Part shown: positions 34,029 through 45,200 of the stretch, one piece after another
Layout: each line of letters opens with the position of its first letter
Position numbering within the stretch: the stretch's first letter is position 1
DNA from: Haliscomenobacter sp041740695
GTDB taxonomy: Bacteria > Bacteroidota > Bacteroidia > Chitinophagales > Saprospiraceae
DNA: 64,000 bases
Direction of reading: 5' to 3'
Assembly (NCBI RefSeq): GCF_041740695.1
Contig: NZ_JBGSLK010000001.1
Location: 55,818-119,817 of the forward strand
Made by a program: the position numbers and the translations under genes
The notes under the pieces: generated by a model
Told to the model about the DNA's origin: nothing
Databases searched by the model: none
Seen by the model: only the letters and a program-made list of their open reading frames with translations

Positions 34029-35234
34029 TTACCACCGCGTGGTTATCAAAGAACTCGCTGCGTCATTAAAATTTTGCGCAGACAAACAAGGGACTTGTGC
34101 GCCAAAAGGCAACACCACACAATTGCCCTTAAAATTGGCATGCTCGTACAGGGTAATTCTCAGGTTGCCAGACTGTAGCCCTGAAATACCATCGTTGGGT
34201 ACTCCCGCCGGTAAGGTACGGTGATAGCCTTCCGACATGCCAACAGGTCCGCCATAATTGCAATGGGCAAATACTTGAAAACCACGCAATTCCAAGGTTT
34301 GTATTGGAACAATCGGGGTGATGCGCCAACGCAGGTTATTTTGCGCACCATCCGGCAACTGGACGATGTTTGCAGCATTTTGCAACGAATTTCCTGCTAC
34401 GCCCAGAACCAGCCCACTGTTGCGGTTACGGATTTTATAGGTGCCATTTCCCAGATTGATCAATTCCCAATACACATCCGCTTGACCACTATCAATCCAT
34501 TGCAAAGCCCTTGCTCCACTGGTTCGCGCTCCACCTCCGATGGCCAAAAAGCGCCCGCTATTTAGATTGCGAATGCGGTAAATATTTCCACCTTCAGGAA
34601 TAAAATCCCACCTTATGTCTATTTGATTGGCATTGTCCCATTGAATGGCAAGGGCTCCATCCTGAGTTTGACCTCCGGCAATGCCCATGAATTTCGCGCT
34701 ACTTACACTCTGCACCAAATTAACCCCCGAAATGTTAACATTCGCATTGGTTGTTGGAGCTTGATAAGTAATCGGGATATAGCCCCTACCCCGCATGGGA
34801 ATCTCCTCGTGACGCACCCACGGCGTTCCCTGGCGTTCTGCTAAAGTAGCGATGCTGCTGATTGCTCGTCCATTTACCACGGATTGAGTCTGATAATCAA
34901 TTCTGATTTGATCCACGTTCCAGTTGTCGCCAGTGCTAAAAGCGCCGCCATCACCCGAGCGGAAAGTGAGGGTAAACCCGGTGATTTGGCTTATACTGAT
35001 CCCGCTGGGAATTCGGTATTCCCGCACATTCCGGCTGTTGTTGCCCCATCCTTGGCCATTGTTGAGGGGCATCCTCAATTGGCTGCCACCTTGCAAATGA
35101 ATGATACCTTCCGCAATGCTGTTGGTGCGCAAGTCATCCCCACCAGTCACGATGGTTACGATCAGTTTATTTTGTCCTTTAGCGAACAGCAAGAAGAATA
35201 GAAAAGCTACACTGAGCAATAATTTTGTTTTCAT
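34029..35234 (-). CDS. Secreted 'TGxDDLR' - ricin-type lectin - beta/gamma-crystallin protein
   Basis: The protein has 401 residues and signal peptide 'LLLSVAFLFFLLFAKGQ'. Residues ~22-145 are the 'TGGDDLRTNSIAEGIIHLQG...FSTGDNWNVDQIRIDY' domain shared with the 22471 and 36415 proteins. Residues ~170-305 form a ricin-type beta-trefoil ('GNIYRIRNLNSGRFLAIGGG', 'GTYKIRNRNSGLVLGVAGN', repeated Q-W-D-like endings). Residues ~315-401 are a beta/gamma-crystallin module ('FAHCNYGGPVGMSEGYH', 'LYEHANFKGNCVVLPFG'). The combination suggests a carbohydrate-binding, Ca2+-stabilised extracellular protein with no visible catalytic site. Confidence 0.82.
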   Translation of the reverse strand: MKTKLLLSVAFLFFLLFAKGQNKLIVTIVTGGDDLRTNSIAEGIIHLQGGSQLRMPLNNGQGWGNNSRNVREYRIPSGISISQITGFTLTFRSGDGGAFSTGDNWNVDQIRIDYQTQSVVNGRAISSIATLAERQGTPWVRHEEIPMRGRGYIPITYQAPTTNANVNISGVNLVQSVSSAKFMGIAGGQTQDGALAIQWDNANQIDIRWDFIPEGGNIYRIRNLNSGRFLAIGGGARTSGARALQWIDSGQADVYWELINLGNGTYKIRNRNSGLVLGVAGNSLQNAANIVQLPDGAQNNLRWRITPIVPIQTLELRGFQVFAHCNYGGPVGMSEGYHRTLPAGVPNDGISGLQSGNLRITLYEHANFKGNCVVLPFGAQVPCLSAQNFNDAASSLITTRW

Positions 35235-35258
35235 GAGTTTACTGGCTAAAGTATTAAA

Positions 35259-36284
35259 TTAATTGTTGTTCACCTTTTTGGGTTGATCCAGATTCACCTT
35301 GTTTTTCAGATCCTTGTTCACCGATTGTTTCGGAGCCTGGTTTTGATCAGCTGGCAAATTGGGGATTGATTTTTTAGCTGAATTCTGGTCGTATTTAAAA
35401 GGATCGTTGGCCTGGTTTAAGGTATCTGCCGGTGGCATGGTCATGGTGTTGTCCGGCGGATAAGTTGTGGCAGGTGGCGGATAAGTTCCTGGGACAGAAT
35501 TGGGATTGTTGTTGTAGCCGGGATCGTTGTTATTGTAGCCTGGGTTGTTGTACGCCCCGTTGTTGTTGGTCTTTTTAAGGCCATTGTTCCAGGTATTCAA
35601 GTCTGGTGTAGGAACAGCGGGAGCATTGGGGTTGGTTTGGATGTCGTGGTACTGGATGTTGTCGGAGTAGTGATCATTTTGTGCCTCGTTGGCCTGTACC
35701 TCGTTCCAATACCGCCAGCGATGGGGTTTGACCAAATGTTGGTTCAGGTAGTCTTCGGTGTACATCCTGGACTCTCTTTGCATTTGAGCAAAATAGGAAC
35801 TCAGTCCTTTGGCCAGGCCGATCAGTTCGGTGATGATGAACAAGAGCGGGCTGCCATCCAGCTGATCGGCGGTAGCGTCAGCCACGGCTTGCTGAAAATG
35901 ACTGGAGTAAAAATCCTGCAATTCCATCAACTTCAATTTTAAGCCATCGGAATACATATTCGGGTCGATTTCAATGGCCTTTAGTCGCTTGGGGTCCAGA
36001 AAATCCTGCTTGACACCCTCCAAGATTTTATTGGCCCTTTGCCCGGTTTGTTCAAAAGCAATCCGCACTCGGGTGACATCATCGGGTTTTAGTTTCTGCT
36101 CTTTGGCCATGATGTTTTGCACGGTGCTTTCTGCTTCCAGCTTCAAGTCATGAAATTTGACCATAAATTCGGTCTGCATAAATTGACCGAGCGCAGGAGC
36201 CACACGCTTGTTGGGTTGGGCGCTTAAACTGGAAAAAGCAACCACTACCAGCAGCAACAAAGACATTTGAATTTTCATGATCAT
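35259..36284 (-). CDS. Secreted hypothetical protein with Asn/Pro-rich tail
   Basis: The protein has 341 residues and a signal peptide ('SLLLLVVVAFSSLSAQ'; starts at 36284 or 36278 both fit). The N-terminal ~200 residues are helical, with repeated amphipathic segments but no known domain. The C-terminal ~120 residues are of low complexity ('YNNPGYNNNDPGYNNNPN', then PPATTYPP and a Lys/Asn-rich end). No function is proposed. It is divergent from the 36415 adhesin operon, with about 130 bp between them, so the two may share a regulatory region. Confidence 0.7.
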   Translation of the reverse strand: MIMKIQMSLLLLVVVAFSSLSAQPNKRVAPALGQFMQTEFMVKFHDLKLEAESTVQNIMAKEQKLKPDDVTRVRIAFEQTGQRANKILEGVKQDFLDPKRLKAIEIDPNMYSDGLKLKLMELQDFYSSHFQQAVADATADQLDGSPLLFIITELIGLAKGLSSYFAQMQRESRMYTEDYLNQHLVKPHRWRYWNEVQANEAQNDHYSDNIQYHDIQTNPNAPAVPTPDLNTWNNGLKKTNNNGAYNNPGYNNNDPGYNNNPNSVPGTYPPPATTYPPDNTMTMPPADTLNQANDPFKYDQNSAKKSIPNLPADQNQAPKQSVNKDLKNKVNLDQPKKVNNN

Positions 36285-36388
36285 TTAGTTTTGTAGGCAT
36301 AGATTCCTAAAAGTCGCCCAAAGTTAGGGCATAGCAGAGTCTGCTGCCATCCCATATTCATGTGATGACATCTGAGATAAACAAATAC

Positions 36389-36396
36389 TAAATTTG
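36389..36396 (+). promoter_or_regulatory. Bacteroidota -7 box upstream of the adhesin operon
   Basis: TAAATTTG matches TAnnTTTG, 18 bases before ATG 36415. A CATATTCATGTGATG sequence at 36353-36367, resembling the motif in the duplicated intergenic segments, lies just upstream. No -33 TTTG is evident. Confidence 0.45.
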
Positions 36397-36414
36397 CTGA
36401 AAAGCTTTTGGTAG

Positions 36415-39285
36415 ATGAAAAACTATACGCTCTGGTATTTCCTATTCTCTACGCTATTGGCAGCGCGTGTACAGGCGCAAGTAGTGTTTAGACATGTTAC
36501 GCACGCGAGCAACACTACAGACCACATCACCAGGTTGGATCATCCCCAGTTGAATGGCAACCCCAATGCCCTGGTTTTCATTATGCCCAATTACAATAAA
36601 AATGGAGCAGAATCTACTGGAGCAGATTACCAACAAAATGCCGGGGTGTTTTATTCAGGAGGGCGTTGGGCCATTTTCAACCAAAATACCGAGGCCCCGA
36701 TGCCCGTAAACCTCACCTTTAACATGTTGATTGCGCCTGCGGGTAATTCCAATTATTTCAGCATCACTTGTACGCAGAACAGCAAGACTGGACTAGCTCC
36801 AAATGGGATGGTCATTGATCACCCCGCCACCAACAACAAACCCAACGCATTGTTGATGATCACCCAGAATTGGTCGGGAACCTACAATGACAACTCTCAG
36901 GTATTGAGCTACGCCAACGGCAAATGGTACATCGCCAACAACAAGTACCTGTCTCCCGATCCGGCCATTTCTGCCAAGTCTACGATGCCCATCGGCGCAC
37001 GATTCAATGTGATGGTCATTGAAAATGGTCAGGTGCCGGGTTTCCTCAATGGCATTGCCTACCTGCACACCGTTACGGAGGCCAATCGATACGAGCAAGG
37101 CTACCACATCACCTATCTGGATCAGCCGAAACTGAATAGCAATACCGATGCCATCGTTTTTGCCACGCCCAACTGGGGTTGGAGCCCAGGTGGAACTGTA
37201 GGTCAAACTTCGGGCCCTTACAACGATAGTCCCATCAATGCCTGGTACGATCACCCCAACGATATTTGGAACTACCGCAATGGCTTCTGGTCTATTTTCA
37301 ACAGTGACGGCACCCCATTCCCGGTTGGCTGCAAAATCAATGTATTGGCCTTCCCCAGTAGTGCTACTGCGAGCAACAATACGTTCCACCTTGCCCAGCA
37401 CCTGGCTACCCGAGCCAACTCAAATGACACCTCAACTGTCCTTGATGATCCATTGCTGAACGGCAAGCCCAACGCCCTGGTCATCGCCTCGCCAGTATGG
37501 CAGGAAAATGGCGACGACAATGTAGTTTATCCCTATGTTGTTCGCTACAATGGGGAGCGCTGGACGATTCAAACACTACTGAACAACCCTTTTTTCAACG
37601 TAACCCAACGAGTGCGTTTCAACATCCTGACGTACCAGGGTCCTGGCGACAGCAATTATGTACACACCGTCACCCCAGCCAATCGGATTGGCAATTACAC
37701 CATCCTCAACCATCCTGCCCTTAACCGCAATCCCGACGCAGTCGTGCTCGTCACCCAACGGTACAACACGGTCAATAACCACCACGTTGGGGTGTGGTAC
37801 CGCAATGGTCGTTGGGTCATTCTGAACCTGGATCGCGCCAGTATGCCTGTGGGTACACAATTCAATGTGATGGTGACCAAAAAAGGGGTCAAAGGGGATA
37901 ACCAAGCGGGTAGTGTAGCGCTCGTACACACCCATACCAACAGCGGACAACTGGGCGGAGTGCTGGGGGCCTATACAAAAATCGACCACCCCAAATTGAA
38001 TTACATCCCAGACTATTATGCCTTTGCCACCCAGCGCTGGACAGGTGCATACAACCCGCATGGTTTCAATGTTTGGTATGACGTGCCTGGCGACGCTTAC
38101 CCTTATCGCGACAACCACTGGCTGATTTACAACGGCGCCAATGCCCCGATGCCCGTCAATACTTCTTTTAATTTTGTGGCCTTCGGCAAAATCAATACGG
38201 ATAGGCCTTCGTCCCTACCAGCCCTGTGTTTTGATCGACTTCCTACTCAAAAATCGTTTGACCAAAATCCACAAACTGCACCTGGACAATTCTGGAAAAA
38301 TGGACAAACGCTGAGAATTCTGATTGATCAAAATTACCCAAAGGCGAGTGCTCAGGTGCAACAATACATCCAGGAGTGGCAACAATATGTAAACCTCAAG
38401 TTTGATTTTGTTGCTGCCGAACCCGCCGATATCCGGGTTGCTTTTCAGGCTAATCAAGGTGATTGGTCCTGGTCTGGTTCGGCAGCCAGCACCCAAAATC
38501 CTTCCATGAATCTGGGCAGTGTAAGCGAAACCACCGAGGCAGCCGTTTTACGACCACTGGTGTTAAGGCTTTTTGCACAGGTACTCGGGGCAGTTCACGA
38601 GCACCAACATCCCGCTGTTGGTATTCCCTGGGATGTAGAGGCCACCAATCGCTACTACGCTGGCCCACCAAATTTTTGGAGTCCACTCGAGGTAGGGCAC
38701 AATATACTGGTTCGTTATGAGCGCAGCCGCAGTCAGTTTACGCTGCAAGATCCTCGTTCCATCCTGCGCTTTGGGGTACCCAATGAACTGACTCTGGGGG
38801 ATGTCGCTATCCTGCCCAACGAAAAAATTACAGAGAGTGACATCCATTTTATGCGCAGTATTTATCCTGCCGCAACTGGTACGGGGGCGACACCCAAATT
38901 GCGCTTGAGCATCGAAACAGGTACCGAAGACCTGCGGGTTTCGAGTCAGGCGCGTCTGTTGGTACGCATGAAAAACAGTACCGAACGAATTGAGTTTCCT
39001 CTAAACCGAGGAGCTTCCTGGGGGCCCGAGACTTCTCAAACCCAGGAAATCATCCTTCCTGCGGGTACTAGTGCTAAGGATGTGTTGGGCTGTACCCTGC
39101 ATTTTTTTGGCGGCCTACCCTACTCTTTGGCACCTGAAGACAGCTGGACGATCAATGGTTTTCAGTTGAATTGGGTCGATGTGAATGGCAGCATTACCTC
39201 CCTTGCGGCGCTGAAAGGAAATCCCTTGGCTAAACTGACCACGAACGGCCCGACGGTGTATACCCTTTATTTTACTAAACCTTAG
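36415..39285 (+). CDS. Secreted six-repeat LDHP protein with inactivated astacin-like domain
   Basis: The protein has 956 residues and signal peptide 'YFLFSTLLAARVQAQ'. Six LDHP-type repeats span ~20-600 (cores 'LDHPQLNGNPNALVF', 'IDHPATNNKPNALLM', 'LDQPKLNSNTDAIVF', 'LDDPLLNGKPNALVI', 'LNHPALNRNPDAVVL', 'IDHPKLNYIPDYYAF'), twice as many as in the active proteases. The astacin-like domain keeps the length and 'GAVHEHQHPAVGIPWD', but HEFGH is replaced by RLFAQ (residues 718-722) and the Met-turn SIMHY by SILRF. Zinc binding and catalysis should be lost. The C-terminus is the 'TGTEDLR...SLAPEDSWTINGFQLNW' domain. The frame is intact, so the loss looks like functional change and not decay. Its stop codon nearly touches the start of the giant adhesin. 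Confidence 0.82.
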   Translation: MKNYTLWYFLFSTLLAARVQAQVVFRHVTHASNTTDHITRLDHPQLNGNPNALVFIMPNYNKNGAESTGADYQQNAGVFYSGGRWAIFNQNTEAPMPVNLTFNMLIAPAGNSNYFSITCTQNSKTGLAPNGMVIDHPATNNKPNALLMITQNWSGTYNDNSQVLSYANGKWYIANNKYLSPDPAISAKSTMPIGARFNVMVIENGQVPGFLNGIAYLHTVTEANRYEQGYHITYLDQPKLNSNTDAIVFATPNWGWSPGGTVGQTSGPYNDSPINAWYDHPNDIWNYRNGFWSIFNSDGTPFPVGCKINVLAFPSSATASNNTFHLAQHLATRANSNDTSTVLDDPLLNGKPNALVIASPVWQENGDDNVVYPYVVRYNGERWTIQTLLNNPFFNVTQRVRFNILTYQGPGDSNYVHTVTPANRIGNYTILNHPALNRNPDAVVLVTQRYNTVNNHHVGVWYRNGRWVILNLDRASMPVGTQFNVMVTKKGVKGDNQAGSVALVHTHTNSGQLGGVLGAYTKIDHPKLNYIPDYYAFATQRWTGAYNPHGFNVWYDVPGDAYPYRDNHWLIYNGANAPMPVNTSFNFVAFGKINTDRPSSLPALCFDRLPTQKSFDQNPQTAPGQFWKNGQTLRILIDQNYPKASAQVQQYIQEWQQYVNLKFDFVAAEPADIRVAFQANQGDWSWSGSAASTQNPSMNLGSVSETTEAAVLRPLVLRLFAQVLGAVHEHQHPAVGIPWDVEATNRYYAGPPNFWSPLEVGHNILVRYERSRSQFTLQDPRSILRFGVPNELTLGDVAILPNEKITESDIHFMRSIYPAATGTGATPKLRLSIETGTEDLRVSSQARLLVRMKNSTERIEFPLNRGASWGPETSQTQEIILPAGTSAKDVLGCTLHFFGGLPYSLAPEDSWTINGFQLNWVDVNGSITSLAALKGNPLAKLTTNGPTVYTLYFTKP

Positions 39286-39287
39286 TG

Positions 39288-42200
39288 ATGGAAGAGATGA
39301 TGAAAAGGATCGTACCAATTGTTCTACTTTGTTTGTTTGGAAAAATTTTAGCTGGCCAATGTCCCACCACTGGCCCCATAGTCGTTGAAAATACCAGCGG
39401 TTCCCCTTTGACTCCAAGAAGTTTACCCTGGGCCATCAGTTGCATGAATAATAACCCCAATGGTCCCAACAGGATTACTTTTAACATTCCCGGAAATGGC
39501 CCTCACGTCATTATGCCTTCTGATCTCACGGTGACCAGGGCATTTGCTCAAATTGATGGGAGCACGGACAACATCGCCATTGATGGCAGAGGAACTCCAT
39601 CATCAGCTAGTTTACAATTGTCTGCGGATGCTATAGCGGTGAATGGATTAACCTTCCAAAATTATAATGTCTCAAATTCAAATGCATTAATCCTAAAAGG
39701 AAACTCTTCTAGCGTTGAGAATTGCCAATTTTTCAATAATAACGTTGGAATATTTATTGATGGATCAAATAACCACTACATCCGTAACAATAAGATTGGA
39801 GTGGATGCAAATGGATTGGCCCGACCTAATTTAGTTGGAATAGAAGTTGGAGATCTCCTAAAAAGCGCTTCTGCTTTGGGTTCTGTTGGCACAATTTTGT
39901 TAAATGAACTTGCCTATAATGCTACAGGCATAAAAATTGGAAATGGTTATGGTGCCTTGATTTCATCAAATCAAATTTATTGCAATCGCTCTGCGGGTAT
40001 AGACTACATTGGAACTACCGGAGTTCCAGCCATACCTACAGTAAATGCCAATCCTACCCCGATTTTAGTTACCGGCCGAGGCGTTCCTGGGAGCCTGATT
40101 GAAGTTTTTAGTGATGACCGGCAAACCTGCTCTACCATAAACGTTTGCCAGGGAAAGCAAGGTGTAGGGTTTGCCACAGTTTCAAATAATGGTACTTGGA
40201 CGGCAAATATTTCTCCGCCTCTCCGTACTGGTGCTCGCGTCAGCGCCACCCAGCACAATGCAGATAACAATACTTCTGAATTTTCATCTTGCGCCTCCGT
40301 GATCAATGTTTGTTCAAACTTTCAAGCTACAGCCCGTGCAACCAACGGCACTTGTGCCGATTCAAACAACGGAGCTGCTACTGTTACAACCACTGGTGGA
40401 CTGAATCAAGGGTTCCGATACAATTGGAGCAACGGTGCAACGACCAGCACCACCACTGGATTAGCCACACCAGCAAATTATAGCGTCACGGTTATTGACG
40501 GGGCAAATTGTAGAAGTACTGCTCAGGTTTTTGTCGACCACCTCTCCAATATGGGGATAAAATCAAACCTGTCCAATGCCTCTTGTATTGGCCAACTGGG
40601 CAGGGTTGAGGTGTTCATCGATGGTGGGGTTCCTCCTTACACCTACCGCTGGAGCAACGGGGCAACCACTTCGGTAAACAGCAACTTAAGTCCTGGTACA
40701 TACAGTTTAACGGTCACCGATGCTTTGCAGTGTACGCTGAATCGTTCCTTTACAGTCGGTGGCCCAGTTCCGATATCGATAAGAATCGATAAAACCGACG
40801 CGACCTGCGCCACCGAGGCCAATGGTAGCGCTACGGTAGTCGTCAGTGGAGGGGTTGCCCCTTTCACCTACCTTTGGAATTCCAGTGCGACCACCAGCAC
40901 CATCATGAATCTCCCCCGGAACAACTACGGCGTTACCGTTACCGATGCCCAGGGGTGTAGCATTGCAGCAGCGACCAACATCAATGCCCCTGCCGCCTTA
41001 AACATCTTTTTGGATGAAGGTAGCCCGCAGTGCGCTGGAGAAAATAAGGGGTTTATTAAAGCCGTGGTCAGTGGTGGTGCCGGGCCTTACGCCTATTATT
41101 GGAGCAATGGTGCAAGCACCTCCGCCATCCAATCCCTCGCTCCCGGTGATTATGAAGTATTGGTATTCGATACCCTCCTGTGCCAAGCCAGCAAAAAAAC
41201 GACACTCCTGCCCGGTGCTACGGTAAACATTAGCATCAACACTAGTGCAATAAAATGCCCCGGGAGCAGCACTGGACAATTGACTGCCTTGGTAAGCGGT
41301 GGGTCTAGCCCTTATGTCTATCAATGGGATGTCGGAGCGACCACTGCCAGCCTTAGTCAAATGCCCGCAGGAGCGTATAGCCTTACCGTAACTGACCAAA
41401 GAGGCTGCAAAAACTCTAGTGCGGCTGTTTTATCCGATCCAGCTCCACTAACCCTTACTTTAAGTTCCATAAACCCATTGTGCAACGGCCAAAACAATGG
41501 CCAAATCAGCAGCAGCATTTCCGGTGGAACCGCGCCCTACACCTATCTTTGGAGCAATGCCGCGACCACTAGCGCCATCAGCAATTTGGCCGTCGGCACT
41601 TACACCCTCACGGCAATGGATGCCAATGGCTGTAGCAATACCGCACAGGCCAACATCACTGCACCCAATGCTTTGAGCATCACTTTGAGCCCCGTCAATC
41701 CATTGTGCAACGGCCAAAACAATGGCCAAATCAGCAGCAGCATCTCTGGTGGAACCGCGCCGTACACCTATCTTTGGAGCAATGCTGCGACCACTAGCGC
41801 CATCAGCAATTTGGCCGTAGGCAGCTACACCCTCACGGCAACGGATGCCAACGGTTGCAGCAATACCGCACAGGTCAACATCACTGCGCCCAATGCCTTG
41901 AGCCTCACCTTGAGCCCAATCAATCCCTTGTGCAATGGCCAAAATACCGGCCAAATCAGCAGCAGCATTTCCGGTGGAACGGCACCGTACACTTATCTTT
42001 GGAGCAACAATGCGACGACTAGCGCCATCAGCAATTTGGCCGTCGGCAGCTACACCCTCACGGCAACGGATGCCAACGGTTGCAGCAATACCGCGCAGGT
42101 CAACATCACTGCACCCAATGCCTTGAGCATCACCCTGAGCCCTATCAATCCCTTGTGCAATGGCCAAAACACTGGCCAGATCAGCAGCAGCATTTCCGGT

Positions 42201-45200
42201 GGAACCGCACCTTACACTTATCTCTGGAGCAATGCCGCGACCACTAGCGCCATCAGCAATTTGGCCGCCGGTAGCTACACCCTCACGGCAACGGATGCCA
42301 ACGGCTGCAGCAATACCGCACAGGTCAACATCACTGCACCCAACGCCTTGAGCATCACCTTGAGCCCCATCAACCCTTTGTGCAATGGCCAAAACACTGG
42401 CCAGATCAGCAGCAGCATCGCCGGCGGAACCGCGCCCTACACCTATCTTTGGAGCAATGCCGCGACCACTAGCGCCATCAGCAATTTGGCCGTCGGCACT
42501 TACACCCTCACGGCAACGGATGCCAATGGCTGTAGCAATACCGCACAGGTCAACATCAACGCCCCCAACGCCTTAAGCATCACTTTGAACCCCGTTAACC
42601 CACTGTGCAATGGTCAGAATACTGGCCAAATCAGCAGCAGCATCTCCGGTGGAACAGCGCCGTACACCTATCTTTGGAGCAATACTGCAACGACTAGTGC
42701 CATCAACAATTTGGCTGTAGGCAGTTACACCCTTACGGCAACGGATGCCAACGGCTGCAGCAATACAGCGCAGGTCAACATCACTGCCCCCAATGCTTTG
42801 AGCATCACTTTGAGTCCCGTTAACCCACTGTGCAACGACCAAAATACCGGCCAAATCAGCAGCAGTATTTCTGGAGGAACCGCGCCGTACACTTATCTTT
42901 GGAGCAATGCCGCAACCACAACTGCCATCAGCAATTTGCCCCTCGGCAGTTACACCCTCACTGCAACAGACGCCAACGGCTGTACCAATACCGCGCAGGT
43001 CAACATCACTGCGCCCAACGCTTTGAGCATCACCTTGAGCCCCATCAACCTCTTGTGCAATGGCCAAAACACCGGCCAAATCAGCAGCAGCATCTCTGGC
43101 GGAACGGCACCGTACACTTATCTCTGGAGCAATGCCGCGACCACTAGCGCCATCAGCAATTTGGCCGCCGGTAGCTACACCCTCACGGCAACGGATGCCA
43201 ACGGCTGCAGCAATACCGCACAGGTCAACATCACTGCGCCCAACGCCTTGAGCATCACTTTGAGCCCCGTCAACCCACTGTGCAACGACCAAAACACTGG
43301 ACAAATCAGCAGCAGTATTTCTGGAGGAACCGCGCCGTACACTTATCTTTGGAGCAATGCCGCGACCACTAGCGCCATCAGCAATTTGGCCGTAGGCGGT
43401 TACTCCCTCACGGCAACGGATGCCAACGGTTGCAGCAATACCGCACAGGTCAACATCACTACACCCAATGCCTTGAGCCTCACCTTGAGCCCCGTCAACC
43501 CATTGTGCAACGGCCAAAACACCGGCCAAATCAGCAGCAGCATCTCCGGTGGAACGGCACCGTACACCTATCTTTGGAGCAACAGTGCGACCACTAGCGC
43601 GATCAGCAATTTGCCCGTAGGCAGTTACACCCTCACGGCAACGGATGCCAACGGTTGTAGCAATACCGCGCAGGTCAACATCAGCGCACCCAATGCCTTG
43701 AGCATCACCTTGAGCCCCATCAATCCATTGTGCAATGGCCAAAATACTGGGCAAATCAGCAGCAGTATTTCTGGCGGAACCGCACCTTACACTTACCGCT
43801 GGAGCAACAATACCACATCCAGTGTGATCAACAATTTGCCTGTCGGAAGCTACTCGCTAACTGTCTCCGATGCCAACGGTTGCAGCGATACAGCACAGGT
43901 CAACCTCACTGCGCCAAGCGCGGTCAACCTCACTTTGAGCCCCATCAACCCTTTGTGCAATGGCCAAAACTCTGGCCAAATCGGCAGTAGCATCTCCGGC
44001 GGAACGGCACCCTACACTTATCTCTGGAGCAATGCCGCTACGACCAGTGCCGTCAGCAATTTGGCCGTAGGCAGTTACACCCTCACGGCAACGGATGCCA
44101 ATGGGTGCAGCAATATGGCGCAGGTCAACCTAGTAGCCCCAATTGCATTAAACCTGAATCCATCAGTCCGCAACGAAACCGGAGTGAATTCCCGAGATGG
44201 TTCAATTCAAGTGGAAGTTACAGGAGGAACAGCCCCTTATCAATTCAGCTGGAGTACCGGTGCAAGTACCGCTAATCTCAATAACTTATCGCTAGGCGCT
44301 TACCAATTGGAGGTTCAGGACGCCAATGGATGTAAAGCCTCCTTAAATATTGGGGTAGAAAGATCGTGTAGTACTATTGTGATTTCTATACAGACGAGCA
44401 ATGAACAATGCCCAGAGAGTAGTGATGGAAGCATCCGTGCAACAGTATCTGGAGGGCAAGCACCCTACCGCTTTCGTTGGTCGAATGGAGAAACCACCGC
44501 TGAAATCACCGAATTACCCGCTGGTATCTACCAATTAGAGGTGAGTGATGCCGCCGGTTGCAGCAATTCGGTATTGGTAGACCTCGAAAGCAATAGTAGG
44601 CGGCCCAAATCACTGTATGGCCTGGTAGCTCCCGATACAGTTTGTGGGAATACAGCCTTCACCCTGCGTGCTGACGATTTGTTTCCTCATCCAACTGTGC
44701 GGTACATTTGGCAATTACCCAATGGAGAGGAACGCACCACGAGCAGTTCATCCTTGAGATTGACCCCCAACAGCAGCGCATATAGTGGCGAATATACGGT
44801 AGCCCGCGACTCGGGCGGCTGCCGATCTGGTGCCTTTGGGCCTGTCTTTGTGGATGTGGTTTCTCTTTCTACAAACAATTTTGATGCGGGAAAAGACACC
44901 GTCATTTGCAGAGGCAATACCATTCAACTTCGTGGCAGAGCAGCTCAAGGCAACCCTGTCTGGATTCCTTTAAACAACAAAATTAGCTTACAAAACCCCA
45001 GATCGCTGAGTGCTGTTGCTGAAAACCTCGCCATTGGAGACAACAAACTGGTCTTAAAAGTTCAACTTGGACGCTGCGAACAGGCCGCGTTGGATACCCT
45101 TTCTATTTTTGTGGAATCCCCTCCTCGCTTACGAAACGACAAGTATACCATTGAACACGCACAATCAGCCGCAGTCATGAACGTATTGCTCAACGATGAC

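Noticed and set aside
41460..42392. 310-codon antisense open frame in the adhesin repeats, with an apparent internal repeat
   Set aside because: It is a by-product of the exactly periodic 225-bp array on the other strand; its composition is Ala/Gly/Ile-rich and it has no start context.
42573..43754. 393-codon antisense open frame in the adhesin repeats
   Set aside because: Same cause; the sense frame carries a signal peptide, SprB motifs and a sorting domain.
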